Shown one piece after another: positions 1 to 11,099 of a DNA stretch of 64,000 bases. Origin of the DNA: Isoetes taiwanensis (lineage: Eukaryota > Streptophyta > Lycopodiopsida > Isoetales > Isoetaceae); NCBI GenBank assembly GCA_021234155.1, contig JAJEKV010000006.1, forward strand, positions 29,238,327 to 29,302,326, given 5' to 3'. Each line of letters begins with the position of its first letter. Positions within the stretch are counted from its first letter, which is position 1. Below the pieces are notes generated by a model. The model saw only the letters and a list, made by a program, of their open reading frames with translations. It was not told the origin of the DNA and did no database searches. A program made the translations under genes and the position numbers.

Positions 1-222
1 ATGTTCAAAATTATTCAAGTTGCATGTATGTATGAGTCATACTGTAAAGGGCCCCCTAGATGCATGCTTAAGAGCTTTGTTAGCCTTCTGTAATTACTGG
101 TCATGTCAATTCCAATATATTTATAACCATTTACCTTTTCAAATGCTAGTCCGCCAACATCAAAAAGTACCTCCAATGACCATATTTTTTTATTTTTTTA
201 AGCTAATTTGCGTTTTTTCTGT

Positions 223-720
223 TCATAGAAAGCATTGAGCATATTCAAGTGTTGTTGTAGCCCACCTCCGTTTTGAAATTAGCACTATATCATCAGTAAA
301 CAAAAATAATTGTATCAAATACTTGCCAAGCTTGGTTCCAAGGCCTCCAAGTCCTGACATCCACTCTTCAAGCTCATCAATGTAAAGACTAGAGAGCATC
401 TGTGAACAAGGGCACCCTTGTTTCACATCGATTATATTATCTATCTGATCAGGGCCATTATGAGGAAAAAAAACCTCAATCACAACATGCTTATCGAGAC
501 AAAATACTGCATGTTGAAGCTCAAGAGGGATCTACAGCTCATTTAACCTAGATGCTAAATCATTGCATCTAACACGGCCAAAGGCTTTTATTAGATCAAT
601 AAAAGCAACAAATCTTTTATTACATGGATCATTTGTGCCCACTCATAATACCTTCAACGGCACTAAATGGTCTATTGTCAAATAATCATGCTTGAATCTT
701 GCTTGTCCATATGCTCAACT
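223..720 (-). pseudogene. LINE reverse transcriptase fragment
   Basis: This is a remnant of a non-LTR retrotransposon reverse transcriptase. Read on the minus strand from about 720 it gives QARFKHDYLTIDHLVPLK, then FVAFIDLIKAFGRV (the motif that normally carries the first catalytic aspartate), then VKQGCPCSQMLSSLYIDEL. It ends in LFLFTDDIVLIS, where the usual ADD reads TDD. Several in-frame stops and changed catalytic positions show that it is dead. The order of motifs is that of LINE RT domains 2 to 5. The endonuclease-like piece at 1688-2035 lies upstream on the same strand and may belong to the same element, with the dispersed repeat at 990-1440 between them. Confidence 0.75.
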
Positions 721-769
721 GTCATTTTCCTCTACCCAATTTGATAGATTACATTCTATCATGGAAGTA

Positions 770-793
770 TAGATAGATAGATAGATAGATAGT
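770..793. repeat. ATAG microsatellite
   Basis: About six copies of a GATA/ATAG tetranucleotide lie beside the LINE fragment. A poly-C run follows at about 969-984. Confidence 0.9.
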
Positions 794-989
794 ATTTTAA
801 CATTGAAGCTTTGCAAAACATTGCTAACCCCAATACTGTACAATAATTATTCACATCATCTTTACTACTTGCTTTGTGAATAATACTCTGTTCAAATACC
901 ATTAATCTAGAAACTAACATGTTAGCAAAGCTTCAATACACAAATAAACTAGTATGCTATGTAGAGAATCCCCCCCCCCCCCCAGCTCT

Positions 990-1445
990 ACCACAGTCAC
1001 ATTTTTAAAAGCTCTGCCACAGTCATCGAATCAGTCGATCCTACGGCCCAGAACGAACGTATGTTGGGACTTCTGGGCACCTCTAGTTTCACTTATAGTC
1101 ATTTATGATTGGGGGCGCTATGATTTTGAGATATGAAATATGAGTTGGCCTTGGAATATGAAAATTCTATATGGCTTCGCCTAACATTTTAGAATATGAA
1201 ATATGAGAGCTCGAACCTCTACCAAAATAACTCAATGTCCTAATAAGACTAGTTTTGCCATTATAATCAGTGAGCTAACGTGATTATTTTTTATCTCAAA
1301 CATGTGTTCTTTTTTATTTTTAAACAACCCATTCAATTGTTTAGGGATATGGTCTATGATTTTAGGAATTGTCATTTTTACATGCATATCAAATTCCCCT
1401 GCAACCCCCTGTTATTGCGCGACATATTCAATGCAAGTTTGATAT
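990..1445 (-). repeat. Dispersed repeat, copy 1 (SINE-like, uninterrupted)
   Basis: This stretch matches 33838-34273 and 35140-35245 closely. Shared blocks include a TCGATCCTACG box, TATAGTCATTTATGATTGG, CTCGAACCTCTACC, AATGTCCTAATAAGACTA and AACCCATTCAATTG. On the minus strand 1205-1285 contains TTAGCTCACTG and GGTTCGAGCTC, which look like weak RNA polymerase III A and B boxes. A tRNA-derived SINE or a MITE are both possible. The strand given follows the tRNA-like part and is tentative. No protein is visible. This copy lacks the 858 bp insertion found in the other copy. Confidence 0.6.
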
Positions 1446-1687
1446 CATCAACAGAAGACAATAGTATTACCTCACCGTGAGAATCAACTATCTAATCAAT
1501 TAGCAAGATTGACCAAAGGATCATCAAGATTTAAATTCGGATGAGCATATATAGTTGCAAGGGGTTTTAATGGAGCAAAATATACAACATCTACATAAAT
1601 GTCTTTACGACTTAAATTCATATACGACTAAATAAAATGAGAAAAATTAGCTCTCATTGCAATGGTAATAAAATTCTTCAAATCTCT

Positions 1688-2035
1688 CTAAACAAAGCAT
1701 GCTATACCTTCTCGTCGACGTTGGATCTTCCACGTATATTCAGGGAGAATCAAGAAGCTCAAATCCTGGAATTTCAAGTAACCTACTATGCTCCCACGTT
1801 CCTTGAGAGCAACTACATCGTACTCATGAAAGAGTTTTAAAATGCTTAAAATCTTATTTTCATTCAATCCATGTACGTTCCAGACAAGAAGCCTAAGAGT
1901 CTGAAGTCCATATGCCTTGTTACAAACCACTAAATCGTTGTTGACAATGTACATGTTCTTGCCTTCATCCCTTAATTTTTCATCTCTTCTAGCATTTGCC
2001 TTTTGCTGCACCGTTGTCAAATCATCACTTATCAA
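1688..2035 (-). pseudogene. LINE endonuclease N-terminal fragment
   Basis: An open stretch of 115 codons on the minus strand contains LRLLVWNVHGLNENK followed by FHEYDVVALKERGS. This matches the start of the AP-endonuclease domain of plant LINEs, where W-N-V-x-G leads the domain and LQE(T/H) follows about 30 residues later. Here LQE is replaced by LKE. No continuation into the catalytic part of the domain is seen downstream. It probably belongs to the same element as the RT fragment at 223-720, though the two could be separate insertions. Confidence 0.6.
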
Positions 2036-2264
2036 ATTTTTCGCCCTTTCAAGTGGCTTCTATGTTGGGTAATTCTATTTCGAGCATCTACATTTGTGAG
2101 TTTGATTAGAATAGGCCAGTTTCTGCCTCCACTCTTCTTTATAATGCGTCAGCTATATACCCCACTAGGATCTACTAGGTGCATGGTGTTCCTGAAGAAA
2201 CCATCCACATCTGATATGCCTTCTCTCTCGGCTTCTTCTATACCAACTACAATTAGATTTCTCG

Positions 2265-3230
2265 TTCTGGTAGTATTGGAGTACGTCAGGGTTGCCCCCT
2301 CGCCCCCACGCTCTTTGGCCTATACATTGATCAGCTGGAAGACCGGCTTTCTAAGCATGGAGGTGCGGGCGCCCATCTCATGCACCACATAATCTGGCAA
2401 CTCATATGTGCTGACAGTGTAGACCTCCTAGCCTATACTCCATAGGACATGCAACGTCACCTGGATGCTCTTGACACTTTATGCCAATTCACTAGCATGC
2501 GAGTTAACTTGGTCAAAACTAGGGTGCTACTAGTTTCGTCATCCCGTCAGCCAAGGCTTCCTTCATTCACTTACCAAGGACAAGATATGGAGGTGGCTCC
2601 GACCTACAAGTATTTGGGGATCGAGTTCTCTATTACCCACTGGGATGCTGCCATCAGGTTGCGTGTCACGGCGGGTTGGAAAGCATTATATGCCATGCAA
2701 AGCAACAACCACAATGCAGAGCTGTATGCCTGGGGCAAGGACCTTGGTCGAGCCGGTTCTCCTGTATGGGGCAGAGGTGTGGGGTCCGTTGATATCCACC
2801 ACCTGGAATGACCTCGAATAGGTGCAGAAAGCCTTCTTCGCATGAGCTCTTGGGGTAAAATCCACAGTTCCATACCAGATCCTACTCCAGGAGATAGGTT
2901 TTCTACCCCTTCAAAGGGCTTAGAACGCCATATTATTTACTTCCAGAAGATGGTCGATATAGGTGATACACGTTTGCCCAACCTTGCTTTGGTCGTAGCA
3001 ATGGATCCCCAACGCCTCAAAGCCTACTGGAAGGACAAGCAAGCTCAGTGGTTCTCACATTGGGATGTATAGGCAAACAGATGCGTGTAGGTACGGACAA
3101 AGAAGGATCACAATGCACTAAAGATTCACCTAGATGCTAGTTTCTTTCGCGGAGCCCTGTTGACATGCCAGGGAAGGCAAGTAGATTGCCTTTCTTGTTA
3201 CGTGGAAACACTTAGGAATCATTCTGCGCC
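2265..3230 (+). pseudogene. LINE RT and C-terminal remnant (family A, old copy)
   Basis: This is the 3' half of a LINE ORF2 on the plus strand, in several frames. In order it shows a VRQGCPLAPTLFGLYIDQLE-like box, then a YADD-region relic reading ICADSVDLLAYTP (no DD), then LDALDTLCQFTSMRVNLVKT, VAPTYKYLGIEF, GWKALYAMQSNN, and ERHIIYFQKMVDIGD near the end. The same string of landmarks occurs in the GC-rich LINE at 58.86-62.45 kb (LDALDTFCRASD, PPTYKYLG, SWKALYAMREQQ, DRHAVYFRKVVTMGD), so the two are one family. Stops at 2448, 2811 and 3070 and frame changes mark it as inactive. Its base composition has drifted towards AT compared with the other copy. Confidence 0.8.
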
Positions 3231-3499
3231 CAATAAAAACCTTCAGAATGCAAGGTAAGTTCTTGGAATGCAGAGTAAAAGAGCCGGAATGCGGAGTAAA
3301 ACCTGAGAATGCATGTAAAAAAGGTTGCAGCAGCCCGCTACAGCAGCTCCGTCGTTCAACCCAAAATTTTACTTACATTCTTGTTTTGAAACCCCGCCAC
3401 GTGGCATGTTACTACTGGCAGATGGGGCAGAATGATTCCTAAGTGTTTTTTACAAGTGGCGGACGTCACTCCACCCAAAAAGAAAAATAAAAAAATGCT

Positions 3500-3735
3500 A
3501 GCGGAAGGCTTCAAATTTGGAAACCCTTCCGGGTTTGTTGGAAAATTTGGAAGGGTTTCCAACTTTTTAAGAATTCTAACCCGAATCGGGTGGAGATAGT
3601 TTGAGCGCTCACACTATCTCCCCCCGATTGGGGTTATTAAATAAATTAGTGGAAACCCTTCCGGGGTTCCTAATATGGAAACCCTTCCGGATTTCCGAAA
3701 TCCGGAAGGGTTTCCATATTAGGAACCCGGAAGCT
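3500..3735. repeat. GGAAACCCTTCC palindrome cluster 1
   Basis: Several GGAAACCCTTCC words occur in both orientations. The strongest structure is a perfect inverted repeat with 31 bp arms (3664-3694 and 3698-3728) around a 3 nt loop. A second hairpin near 3590-3627 pairs GGAGATAGT with ACTATCTCC. Related clusters lie at 6165-6512 and 18660-18785. Confidence 0.9.
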
Positions 3736-5160
3736 TTGGTTGAAGACGCCGTTAATTAATGAACAGATTTAATTCCTACGGCTATTTTAGAAGAGGCTTT
3801 TCAGAAACAATTTTTTTTCTTCTCACCTCTTCTCCCTCTTCTCCGGCTGCAATTGGCGATTCAAGGTTTCAAGGTTTCACCTCACCGGCAAGGATTGAAG
3901 AAGCGTTTCTGAGGCAAAGATTAAGAAAGTGTTTGTGGCGATTCAGGATTCGATTTCTGGCGATTTGTGGAAGATTACTAATAAAAAACTTGAGGATTTA
4001 TGGCGATACCAGCGTTCGATTTCTGGATTTCGGCAAGGATTTCTGGATTTCGGCAAAGATTTCGGCAAAGATTTCTGGATTTCTGGGGACAAAGGGGAGA
4101 AAATGCTCTGTGCCATGCGGCTACAGTGGTCCCTCTACATTTTGAAGCGATCAAATGTGATGTTACATGCCTGATACACTGTTTCTTAGTTGCCCGTGGC
4201 TAGGCTGCCGGATTGGTTTCAGGAGCTACAAATATGTGCATCGATTTATGATGAAACTGCTCTGTGCCATGGTGTGAAGTCTTGATCCGACTAGACAGGG
4301 TTTTTAAGATGGGTAATCGGGGCCCCAGGCAGAGCACAAAGCCCTATCTTTACCATACTAACAATCCTGGCTCTGATTGGGACATCTGCCTTCAAAGATT
4401 CGTATGTACAGATTTTGTTGATATGAGCTTTCAACACAGATTTGCCCTCTTACGAACTTTGGGGTTCTTGGATGCTGTGGTTATCCAAAGCTTATATGAT
4501 GTGGAATTTGTGTCAGATCATCATGACTATGCCAGATCATGACAAAATACAGAAGCCTGGAAGAAAATAAATCAGGTAAGTCCATATGGTTTTACATGGC
4601 ATGGTTTTGCATGAGCTATGTTATACATGCCACTAAAGTTTATCCTAGTTGCACTCTAATCTGCCTTGGCTGCAATCGATTTGTGGCTCTTGAAGATCTG
4701 TGGCAATACATGGTTCGATTTTGCATAGTGTTGTCATACCGCAGACAATAGCAATAAGAGGTATGAATCTGCAAAGTTATGCTGTGCTATTCTATGTCCA
4801 GAACAAATCCAAGTTTTTCAAAAATGGATAGTTCTAATTTTCTCTTGCTCTCTACGAATAGTCTTGTTGCTCGGTTTCTATGCTCAAATTTTTGATCAGA
4901 GTCTAACAATATGCATATGCTTAAAGCAGAATATCTGCAGCCAAAGTATTGATGAGCCAAGTTAGTAAGGCATGGAAAATAGAAACATGGTGGAGGCTAA
5001 ACAAGAACAGGTAGATCTGATACAATTCACAGATATCTGGAGGCAAAAAGATTCAGGTTCTTGTTGAGGATATTTGATTTTTATCTGATGAGAAAGTATC
5101 ATCTCTTCAATAATTTCTATGGATTTATGTTTTCGTAGAACTCCTTATGCTAGGATAGGT

Positions 5161-5266
5161 ACTTAAAGGGGCATGGAAAACGGATTTGAAACGTATGTGA
5201 GCTTTCCATAAGCACTTAAAGGGGTATGGAAAACGGATTTGAAACGTATGTGAGCTTTCCATAAGC
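5161..5266. repeat. 53 bp tandem duplication
   Basis: Two adjacent 53 bp copies (5161-5213 and 5214-5266) differ at one base. The duplication is therefore recent. Confidence 0.95.
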
Positions 5267-5916
5267 ACTAGAATAACATTTTCAGATGTACTTTGTGAAA
5301 CAATTTTGTCATGACGAGACAAAAAAATAAAAGAAATAACTTGGTGAGATCTTTCCATGATATGAATGTCACCCATGAAGAGCTTGGGTTCTTACAGCTG
5401 ATAAACTAAAGTTAGGCTGTGCATAGAATGTACAGGTCATAAACAGCATGTTGTAAACATTTTTTGTAGTTGAAGTTGAGAAGAAACCTATTACTTGAAA
5501 AGATCAATACTTGATAATAGAAAATGAAAGCATGGAATATTGATTCGGATATACGAAGTGTCATGTTGTAAATGAAAAACACTGATTATGAAAAACTTTG
5601 AATCTGTTTGAAATTTAAACGACTGTTATCATAGTTTGGGAAGCTTTTAGGATATGAAAAAATTGATAATAAGTTCTGGATGGAGACAAACTTAATAGAC
5701 TTTACCAAATGACTGTTAGTATAATTCAGAAAGCTAATAAGGTGTAAAGAATAGATATTTGGTTCTGAGCTAAAGATGTTTAAAGAAAAAAACAAAAAAT
5801 AACAAGTTCTTGAAGAAAAAAACAAAAAATAACAAGTTCTTGAAGGATACAAACTTAAATAACTTTAGGAAGATGTGGTTTAAGATAAACATGAGTAAAT
5901 CTTGTGTTATAACTCT

Positions 5917-6006
5917 ACATGTCTAGATTACATTATAAGAATAAAATATCAACCAAATGAAACATGTCTAGATTACATTATAAGAATAAAATATCAACCA
6001 AATGAA
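5917..6006. repeat. 45 bp tandem duplication
   Basis: Two adjacent, apparently identical 45 bp copies starting ACATGTCTAGATTAC (5917-5961 and 5962-6006). Confidence 0.95.
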
Positions 6007-6164
6007 AGTTACCTTCTGGCTGTGGCTTGGGTTTTATCCTTGATGGATATGGGGATTAAGTTTACATCCTGAACGGAGCTGTATTTTTGCATTAAATGCA
6101 TATATAGTGTAAGTCTAGATGTAAATGTGAATAAGAAGAGCTTGCGCCCTTAGAAATTTTTTGA

Positions 6165-6512
6165 TCAAACATGGAAACCCTTCCTATTTTCCCCCATTTG
6201 TGGAAACCCTTCCTATTTTCCCATGGCTTTGGAAAATAGGAAGGGTTTTCATTTGAATTAAAATTTAAATTCTTGGGTGTCGTGCATATTTATGAGCGTG
6301 CACCATTAATGGGGCGTGCGTGTTGGGCAGCGTGCGCCTTAAAAAAAATAAAAAATAAAATAAAAAAAAAATGGAAACCCTTCCCATTTTCCAAGGAAAC
6401 CCTTCCGATTTTCAAATTGGAAACCCTTCCAATTTTCCATTAAAACCACGAAGGTTTCCATGGAAACCCTTCCTATTTTCCATGGAAAATTAGGAAGGGT
6501 TTCCATGGGAGC
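6165..6512. repeat. GGAAACCCTTCC palindrome cluster 2
   Basis: At least seven GGAAACCCTTCC-like words lie here in both orientations. They include a foldback at about 6459-6510 with arms built on CCATGGAAACCCTTCCTA. A poly-A/T-rich stretch sits at 6340-6370. The cluster resembles cluster 1, 2.5 kb to the left, and the pair may mark the ends of one foldback element. Confidence 0.85.
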
Positions 6513-6834
6513 CCAACCCAAATAGGGAGTACTTAGAACCATCGTAGTTTGAGCGTCTTATCATGGCCAAAAGTGTCAAATTATTCAAGAATATGGCTAA
6601 AAACAGGAAGTTATTGGGTGCTCACAAACGCCAGCCAATTTGTCTTTACATTCTGTCTATCTATTTTTGCAGTCTGTATAAAGATAGTTAAAATGGATAA
6701 AAGGAGGCCTTTTGTCCAGGTATAATTTAAAGCAAATTTATGTTCATCGCATGTAACTGTAACTGTAACGATTAATGGTATGCATTTCTCACCTGCAAAA
6801 TATTACTCTAATTTGGCCAGGAAAGGTTGTCAAG

Positions 6835-8658
6835 CTAAATCTCCTTAGCATGATCCTCTATATCATATACTGAAAGATCCATTTTCAAGGATGTTTGCCT
6901 TTTATTGCTTACATCATGAGATTCGTCAGAATCATCCCAATTCCAATTTTGATTATGTAAATTTAGTGTACAAATCCATTTTTCAACTGTTGCATAAATG
7001 TTTGATAACAATATGTACCCAGTGTGATCTCTTGGATTTAGTTCTAGCAATTTCTCAGCTGCATTTTTACCTCTTTCAATATCCATATATATTCTGCATC
7101 CATTAAGCAATGACCTCCATAATGTGCTTGTAGGTTGAAATGGCGTACTCTTGATAAGGTCCTCAGCCCCATCAAGGTGACCTGCTCGACCAAGGAGGTC
7201 AATGATGAACGTAAAATGATCTACTTCTAAGTTAAAAAGATCATATCCGGAGACAGAAACAAATTGGTGACAGCCTTCATTCAACAGACCAGCATGGCTG
7301 CAGGCAGAAATAATGTTGGAAAATGTAGCCCTATTTGGCCTTACACCTTGTAACTGCATTTCTTTGAATAGATGAAGTGCTTCATTTGCTTGTCCATGCT
7401 GCGCATAACATGCAATCATTGCACTCCAAGAAACCACATTCTTGTCGAGCATCTTACAGAACACATTCCATGCATGATCTAAACTTCCACATTTGCCATA
7501 TAAATTGATCAGTGCATTGCCTACGATGTCATCATCTTCAAAGCCTCCACTTACAATATGGGTGTGAATTTGCTTAGCTTTAGCTAAGGCTGATTGGATG
7601 GCAAATGCAGAAGTGATAGTCGAAAATGTAATTTCGTTTGGTTTAATGCCTTTTTTCTGCATCCATTGAAACATATCAACTGCTTCTTTAGCACTTGCTA
7701 ATTGAACATAAGCAGATATCATGGTGTTCCAGGTGACCACATTCTTCAAGCACATCTTGTCAAATAACTCCCTTGCAGCCTGCAAATTGGCACATTTAAT
7801 ATACATGTTGAGAATGGCGGTCTCAGTATTCTCATCTTTCCTATACCTACTAGCAATCACATGTGCATGCACCCATTTTCCTTCAGCTAAAGCTTCCTCA
7901 TTTGCACATGCAGAGAAAAGGCTAACAAAAGTTGCCCTGTCAGGCATCAACTGTTCTAACATCATCTGGTTGAAGAGGAGGAGAATCTGTTTGACATGTT
8001 TATGCTGACCATGTGCTGCAATAAGGGCATTCCAGGAGACCTGGTTCCTGTTCAGCATGCAGTCAAACATTTTCTGTGCATCCTCTAGGCTACCCCATCG
8101 AGCATACATATTGACCAATGCTGTACTGAAGACAATGTCATGTTCAAAATTTCTATATGCAGTCTGAGCATGTATAAACTTTCCGTGCGATAGCGAAGCC
8201 TGTCTAGCATTCCCATGCTGAGTAAGTGCTGCAAGTAATATAGTCCAGGAGTAGATGTTGGGATGCTTTACTTTCTCAAATACATCACATACATCAATTG
8301 TGGAAGCACATTTACCATACATCTCCATCACAAGGTTCATTATATAAATATCTTCTTCATACCTTAGTTTACTAAGATTCCTATGAATTTGCCTAACATC
8401 AAATAAAGCTTTTGCATTACCAGATTTCCGAAGAAGGGAAGCTATCCCTGCTCGATTCAGCCCATTCAATGAAGTTCTTGGCTCTTCTTCCAAGTTCATG
8501 AACCTGTTGTTTTCCCTTACCATTCTCCCCACTTCTCTGTTATCAGAGTATGTGCTTATTTCTTGTCTCAACCTCCAGAATGGAATTAACAAATCCCTGT
8601 CTGCTCTTTCTGCGGATCGAGCAGTAGCCATTATTTGGTTCGAATCACTTAAATACAA
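6835..8658 (-). CDS. PLS-class pentatricopeptide repeat (PPR) protein
   Basis: A single open frame of 607 codons. PPR proteins bind organellar RNA, with each roughly 35-residue helical repeat reading about one base. They act in mitochondria or plastids in editing, splicing or stability. Repeats run from about residue 85 to 500, with typical lines such as NALINLYGKCGSLDHAWNVF and WSAMIACYAQHGQANEAL. An E-like region follows (LLELNPRDHTGYILLSNIY). Two oddities: at about residue 154 NARQA runs straight into SLSHGKFIHAQ, which looks like an in-frame loss of about 30-40 residues. After YATVEKW the protein leaves the family pattern and ends in about 45 unrelated residues without E+ or DYW domains. 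The N-terminus is not a clear transit peptide. A start at the ATG nine codons later (8631, MATARSAERADRD) is equally plausible. Expression and function are unknown. It could be a recently damaged gene. Confidence 0.85.
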   Translation of the reverse strand: MYLSDSNQIMATARSAERADRDLLIPFWRLRQEISTYSDNREVGRMVRENNRFMNLEEEPRTSLNGLNRAGIASLLRKSGNAKALFDVRQIHRNLSKLRYEEDIYIMNLVMEMYGKCASTIDVCDVFEKVKHPNIYSWTILLAALTQHGNARQASLSHGKFIHAQTAYRNFEHDIVFSTALVNMYARWGSLEDAQKMFDCMLNRNQVSWNALIAAHGQHKHVKQILLLFNQMMLEQLMPDRATFVSLFSACANEEALAEGKWVHAHVIASRYRKDENTETAILNMYIKCANLQAARELFDKMCLKNVVTWNTMISAYVQLASAKEAVDMFQWMQKKGIKPNEITFSTITSAFAIQSALAKAKQIHTHIVSGGFEDDDIVGNALINLYGKCGSLDHAWNVFCKMLDKNVVSWSAMIACYAQHGQANEALHLFKEMQLQGVRPNRATFSNIISACSHAGLLNEGCHQFVSVSGYDLFNLEVDHFTFIIDLLGRAGHLDGAEDLIKSTPFQPTSTLWRSLLNGCRIYMDIERGKNAAEKLLELNPRDHTGYILLSNIYATVEKWICTLNLHNQNWNWDDSDESHDVSNKRQTSLKMDLSVYDIEDHAKEI

Positions 8659-9091
8659 AGACTGACATGAATGAGTATAACATATTCTAATTTTGGCTTC
8701 GTACTAGGCATGTTCAGCCATTCATTTAATTTGAATACCTGGGGAATACTAGAAGCCCAGTATTTTCTTGCCGTCTCCTTTCAAAAGGGCATGACCTATA
8801 CAACAGTAACTCCATCAGGGTTTAGCATATATAAGAAGTAAAGATTTACAGAAATAGCAATAGCAGATTCTGAGTATAAATTTGTAAATTTGGAAAACCT
8901 ACTGAAAACAAGTTAGAGATACAAGAAATTTATCGCGGTGGCCAAGGCCGCCGCGAACATTTCTCTTTACCGTTTTGTGGTAGTTCAAAATGACATGAAT
9001 GTCGATCTTCGTGTCAGCTCGAAAACTTTCAAAAATGAAACTCACCATTATCAATTCATAATTATCAATTCCAAATATGAAGAATTTCCTA

Positions 9092-9191
9092 AAATATTTA
9101 GATGTGATACACATAGGAGATTTGTGTGGAGTCCAAATGGTAAATATTTAGATGTGATACACATAGGAGATTTGTGTGGAGTCCAAATGGT
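9092..9191. repeat. 50 bp tandem duplication
   Basis: Two perfect adjacent 50 bp units beginning AAATATTTAGATGTG (9092-9141 and 9142-9191). They lie in non-coding DNA upstream of the PPR gene. Confidence 0.95.
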
Positions 9192-9199
9192 GGCAAAGG

Positions 9200-10620
9200 G
9201 AATTGGTGTCTAGATCTATGCAATAAATTCATTGTGTGAAATGCAAATGGTGGCAAAGGAAATTGATCTCTGGATCTAAGCATCCGAACCACCGTAGCAA
9301 TATATGTTGGGACGATGAAATGTGTTTCATTATATCGCACAATTATTTATAGCAATTTGTAATGATGCCAAATGACTTGATAAATTTGCAGTGCTCTGAA
9401 CTAGTTCAAATGCTCTTGCATCGTTAATTCTTGAAAAAAAGATTCAAGTCGAGCTCCACATGGCTAGCCAAGAAAATAGGAGGAACACATTTTGAGGGGA
9501 ACTTTTGGTACACTGGAATAGTGCCATTTTTCTTTAACAATGGCAGCTAAAAACTTGCTATAATTGAAATACATTACCTAATATTATAATGGATTCAAAT
9601 GGCTTATTTTCTTAGAAATATTGTGCAACATGGCCGCAAGACCGCCTTAATAAATTTTTCTCCTTCCTAGCTTCTTGTGTTGTGATGTTTCAACCACTAG
9701 TGTTGTAGGAAACCTAAGTTTTCATATGTATGAAATAAATGTGACGTCCAACACATTGTGAACACAAAGCCTTACAATGTGGACTCGATTTTTCAACAAC
9801 TACTATTGTACCAAAGGTAAGTTTTGATATATACATGGACGCGTCCAACACATGGCTCTCTGGATTAAATAAATGTGAACACCAAACCTTACAGTGTACG
9901 ACATGGGCACTGGCACGTTCTACGTATTATTAATTAATTTGTCTTTGTCTTTGTTCTCTATCATTGTATGTCCTAGGTATTATTAATTTCCTCTTCCCCA
10001 TACTATACTATCATTTGTATCTATAAAAATGCAATCTCAGGAGCAATGGGAAATATCAAAAAGTGCAATGGCAATGTTTGGGATTGAATATCTTTGGGGG
10101 AATTTTTTTTTAGGTTTTTTTGAAACATGTTTTTTGAGTTTTTATGGAATATTCTTAATATTCCAAGAATCAACAGGATACAATGTTTGCCTGCAAAAGG
10201 GACAGCACCTTGCACCGTAGACTTAAACAACCTAATCATAGAGCAACGTTGGTATCTAGATAACAACATTTAATAATATAAACAAGAAGAATTGGAGAAT
10301 TACACCTAGAAAGTAGATAGATCGATTACAATACTAGAAATAGCATAGTAATTTATGTCACTGCAATAATTGTAGAGACTACACAGAGATATTTTATGTC
10401 AGATAATATTTTATGTCAGATAATAATATTTTATGTCACTGTATAAATGACAGAGATATTTTATATTTTCAAATCAAGTATCTTCTTGTGCCCCTTTACT
10501 TTTCTTTACTTTTTGCTCAATACTTGACTTGGTGAGGATGTGGCCTAATGGAGGAGATAATAGAACCTACCCGTATCTCATAATGCACTGAGGTGTTGCT
10601 TAGCCCCTTATTTTAAGGAG
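9200..10620. other. Non-coding stretch
   Basis: AT-rich DNA with no recognisable gene. A short local repeat based on ATTTTATGTCAGATAAT lies at about 10385-10465. Confidence 0.6.
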
Positions 10621-10635
10621 CTTGTCTTCTAGATA

Positions 10636-11090
10636 TCATTCTCTTCCACATAATTTTGCCCCGTGATGATAAGAAGGTACGTGCTTGGATTCATCCAATT
10701 TCTCTTTAAAGGGGGTTGCTTCGATAATATTTGTGGACCATGCTTTCAGAAAGCTGGAGATGGTTATTTCATTGGATAATTCTGCAAGGATACTATTTGC
10801 AGCTTGAATAAGTTCAGCTTTTACTTTTTGGTCAGTGATGGAAAAAATCATGGGGGATTTAGGCCGTCCCATGGTTGTGTTACACCTCTGTTCTTTTAGG
10901 TAGGCCCATGTCTTTCCCATCACTTGTTTTAGGTATACCCAAGAATCCTACACCAGAAGTGTTGTATAGCAGGTTTAGTATGCCTTCTCTCAATTCTTCT
11001 ATATCAGTTCCACGCTGTTAAGAATTACTGTCTTGCTTGCTTTTCTAATTGCTTCTTTATAAACAAATCCAAAGCTCATGGGGGCATGTC
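10636..11090 (-). pseudogene. Unrecognised coding remnant
   Basis: On the minus strand 10636-10923 is open for 95 codons (WAYLKEQRCNTTMGRPKS, then VKAELIQAANSILAELSNE). The frames just upstream, to about 11090, continue with protein-like text in shifting frames (EELREGILNLLYNTSGVG, EAIRKASKTVILNS). The composition looks like a real protein broken by frameshifts. I cannot name the family. A retroelement ORF or a lost host gene are both possible. Confidence 0.35.
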
Positions 11091-11099
11091 ATAAGGTAG

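Larger units (their letters stand above)
3736..6160. other. AT-rich stretch without a recognised gene
   Basis: No convincing gene is seen. A pyrimidine-rich leader at about 3795-3850 and short open frames to about 4540 resemble an untranslated leader or a retrogene scrap, but I recognise no protein. Tandem GATTTCTGGATTTCGGCAA-type repeats lie at 4015-4095. A 53 bp unit is repeated twice at 5161-5266, a 30 bp A-rich unit twice at about 5783-5842, and a 45 bp unit twice at 5917-6006. Young tandem duplications of this kind suggest fast local turnover. Confidence 0.7.

Noticed and set aside
2604-2873. Minus-strand open frame of 89 codons.
   Set aside because: It is the antisense shadow of the LINE C-terminal code on the plus strand.
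4015-4095. GATTTCTGGATTTCGGCAA repeats translating to GFRQ/DFGKDF, considered as a repeat protein.
   Set aside because: Three overlapping frames are open equally, which points to a simple tandem DNA repeat.
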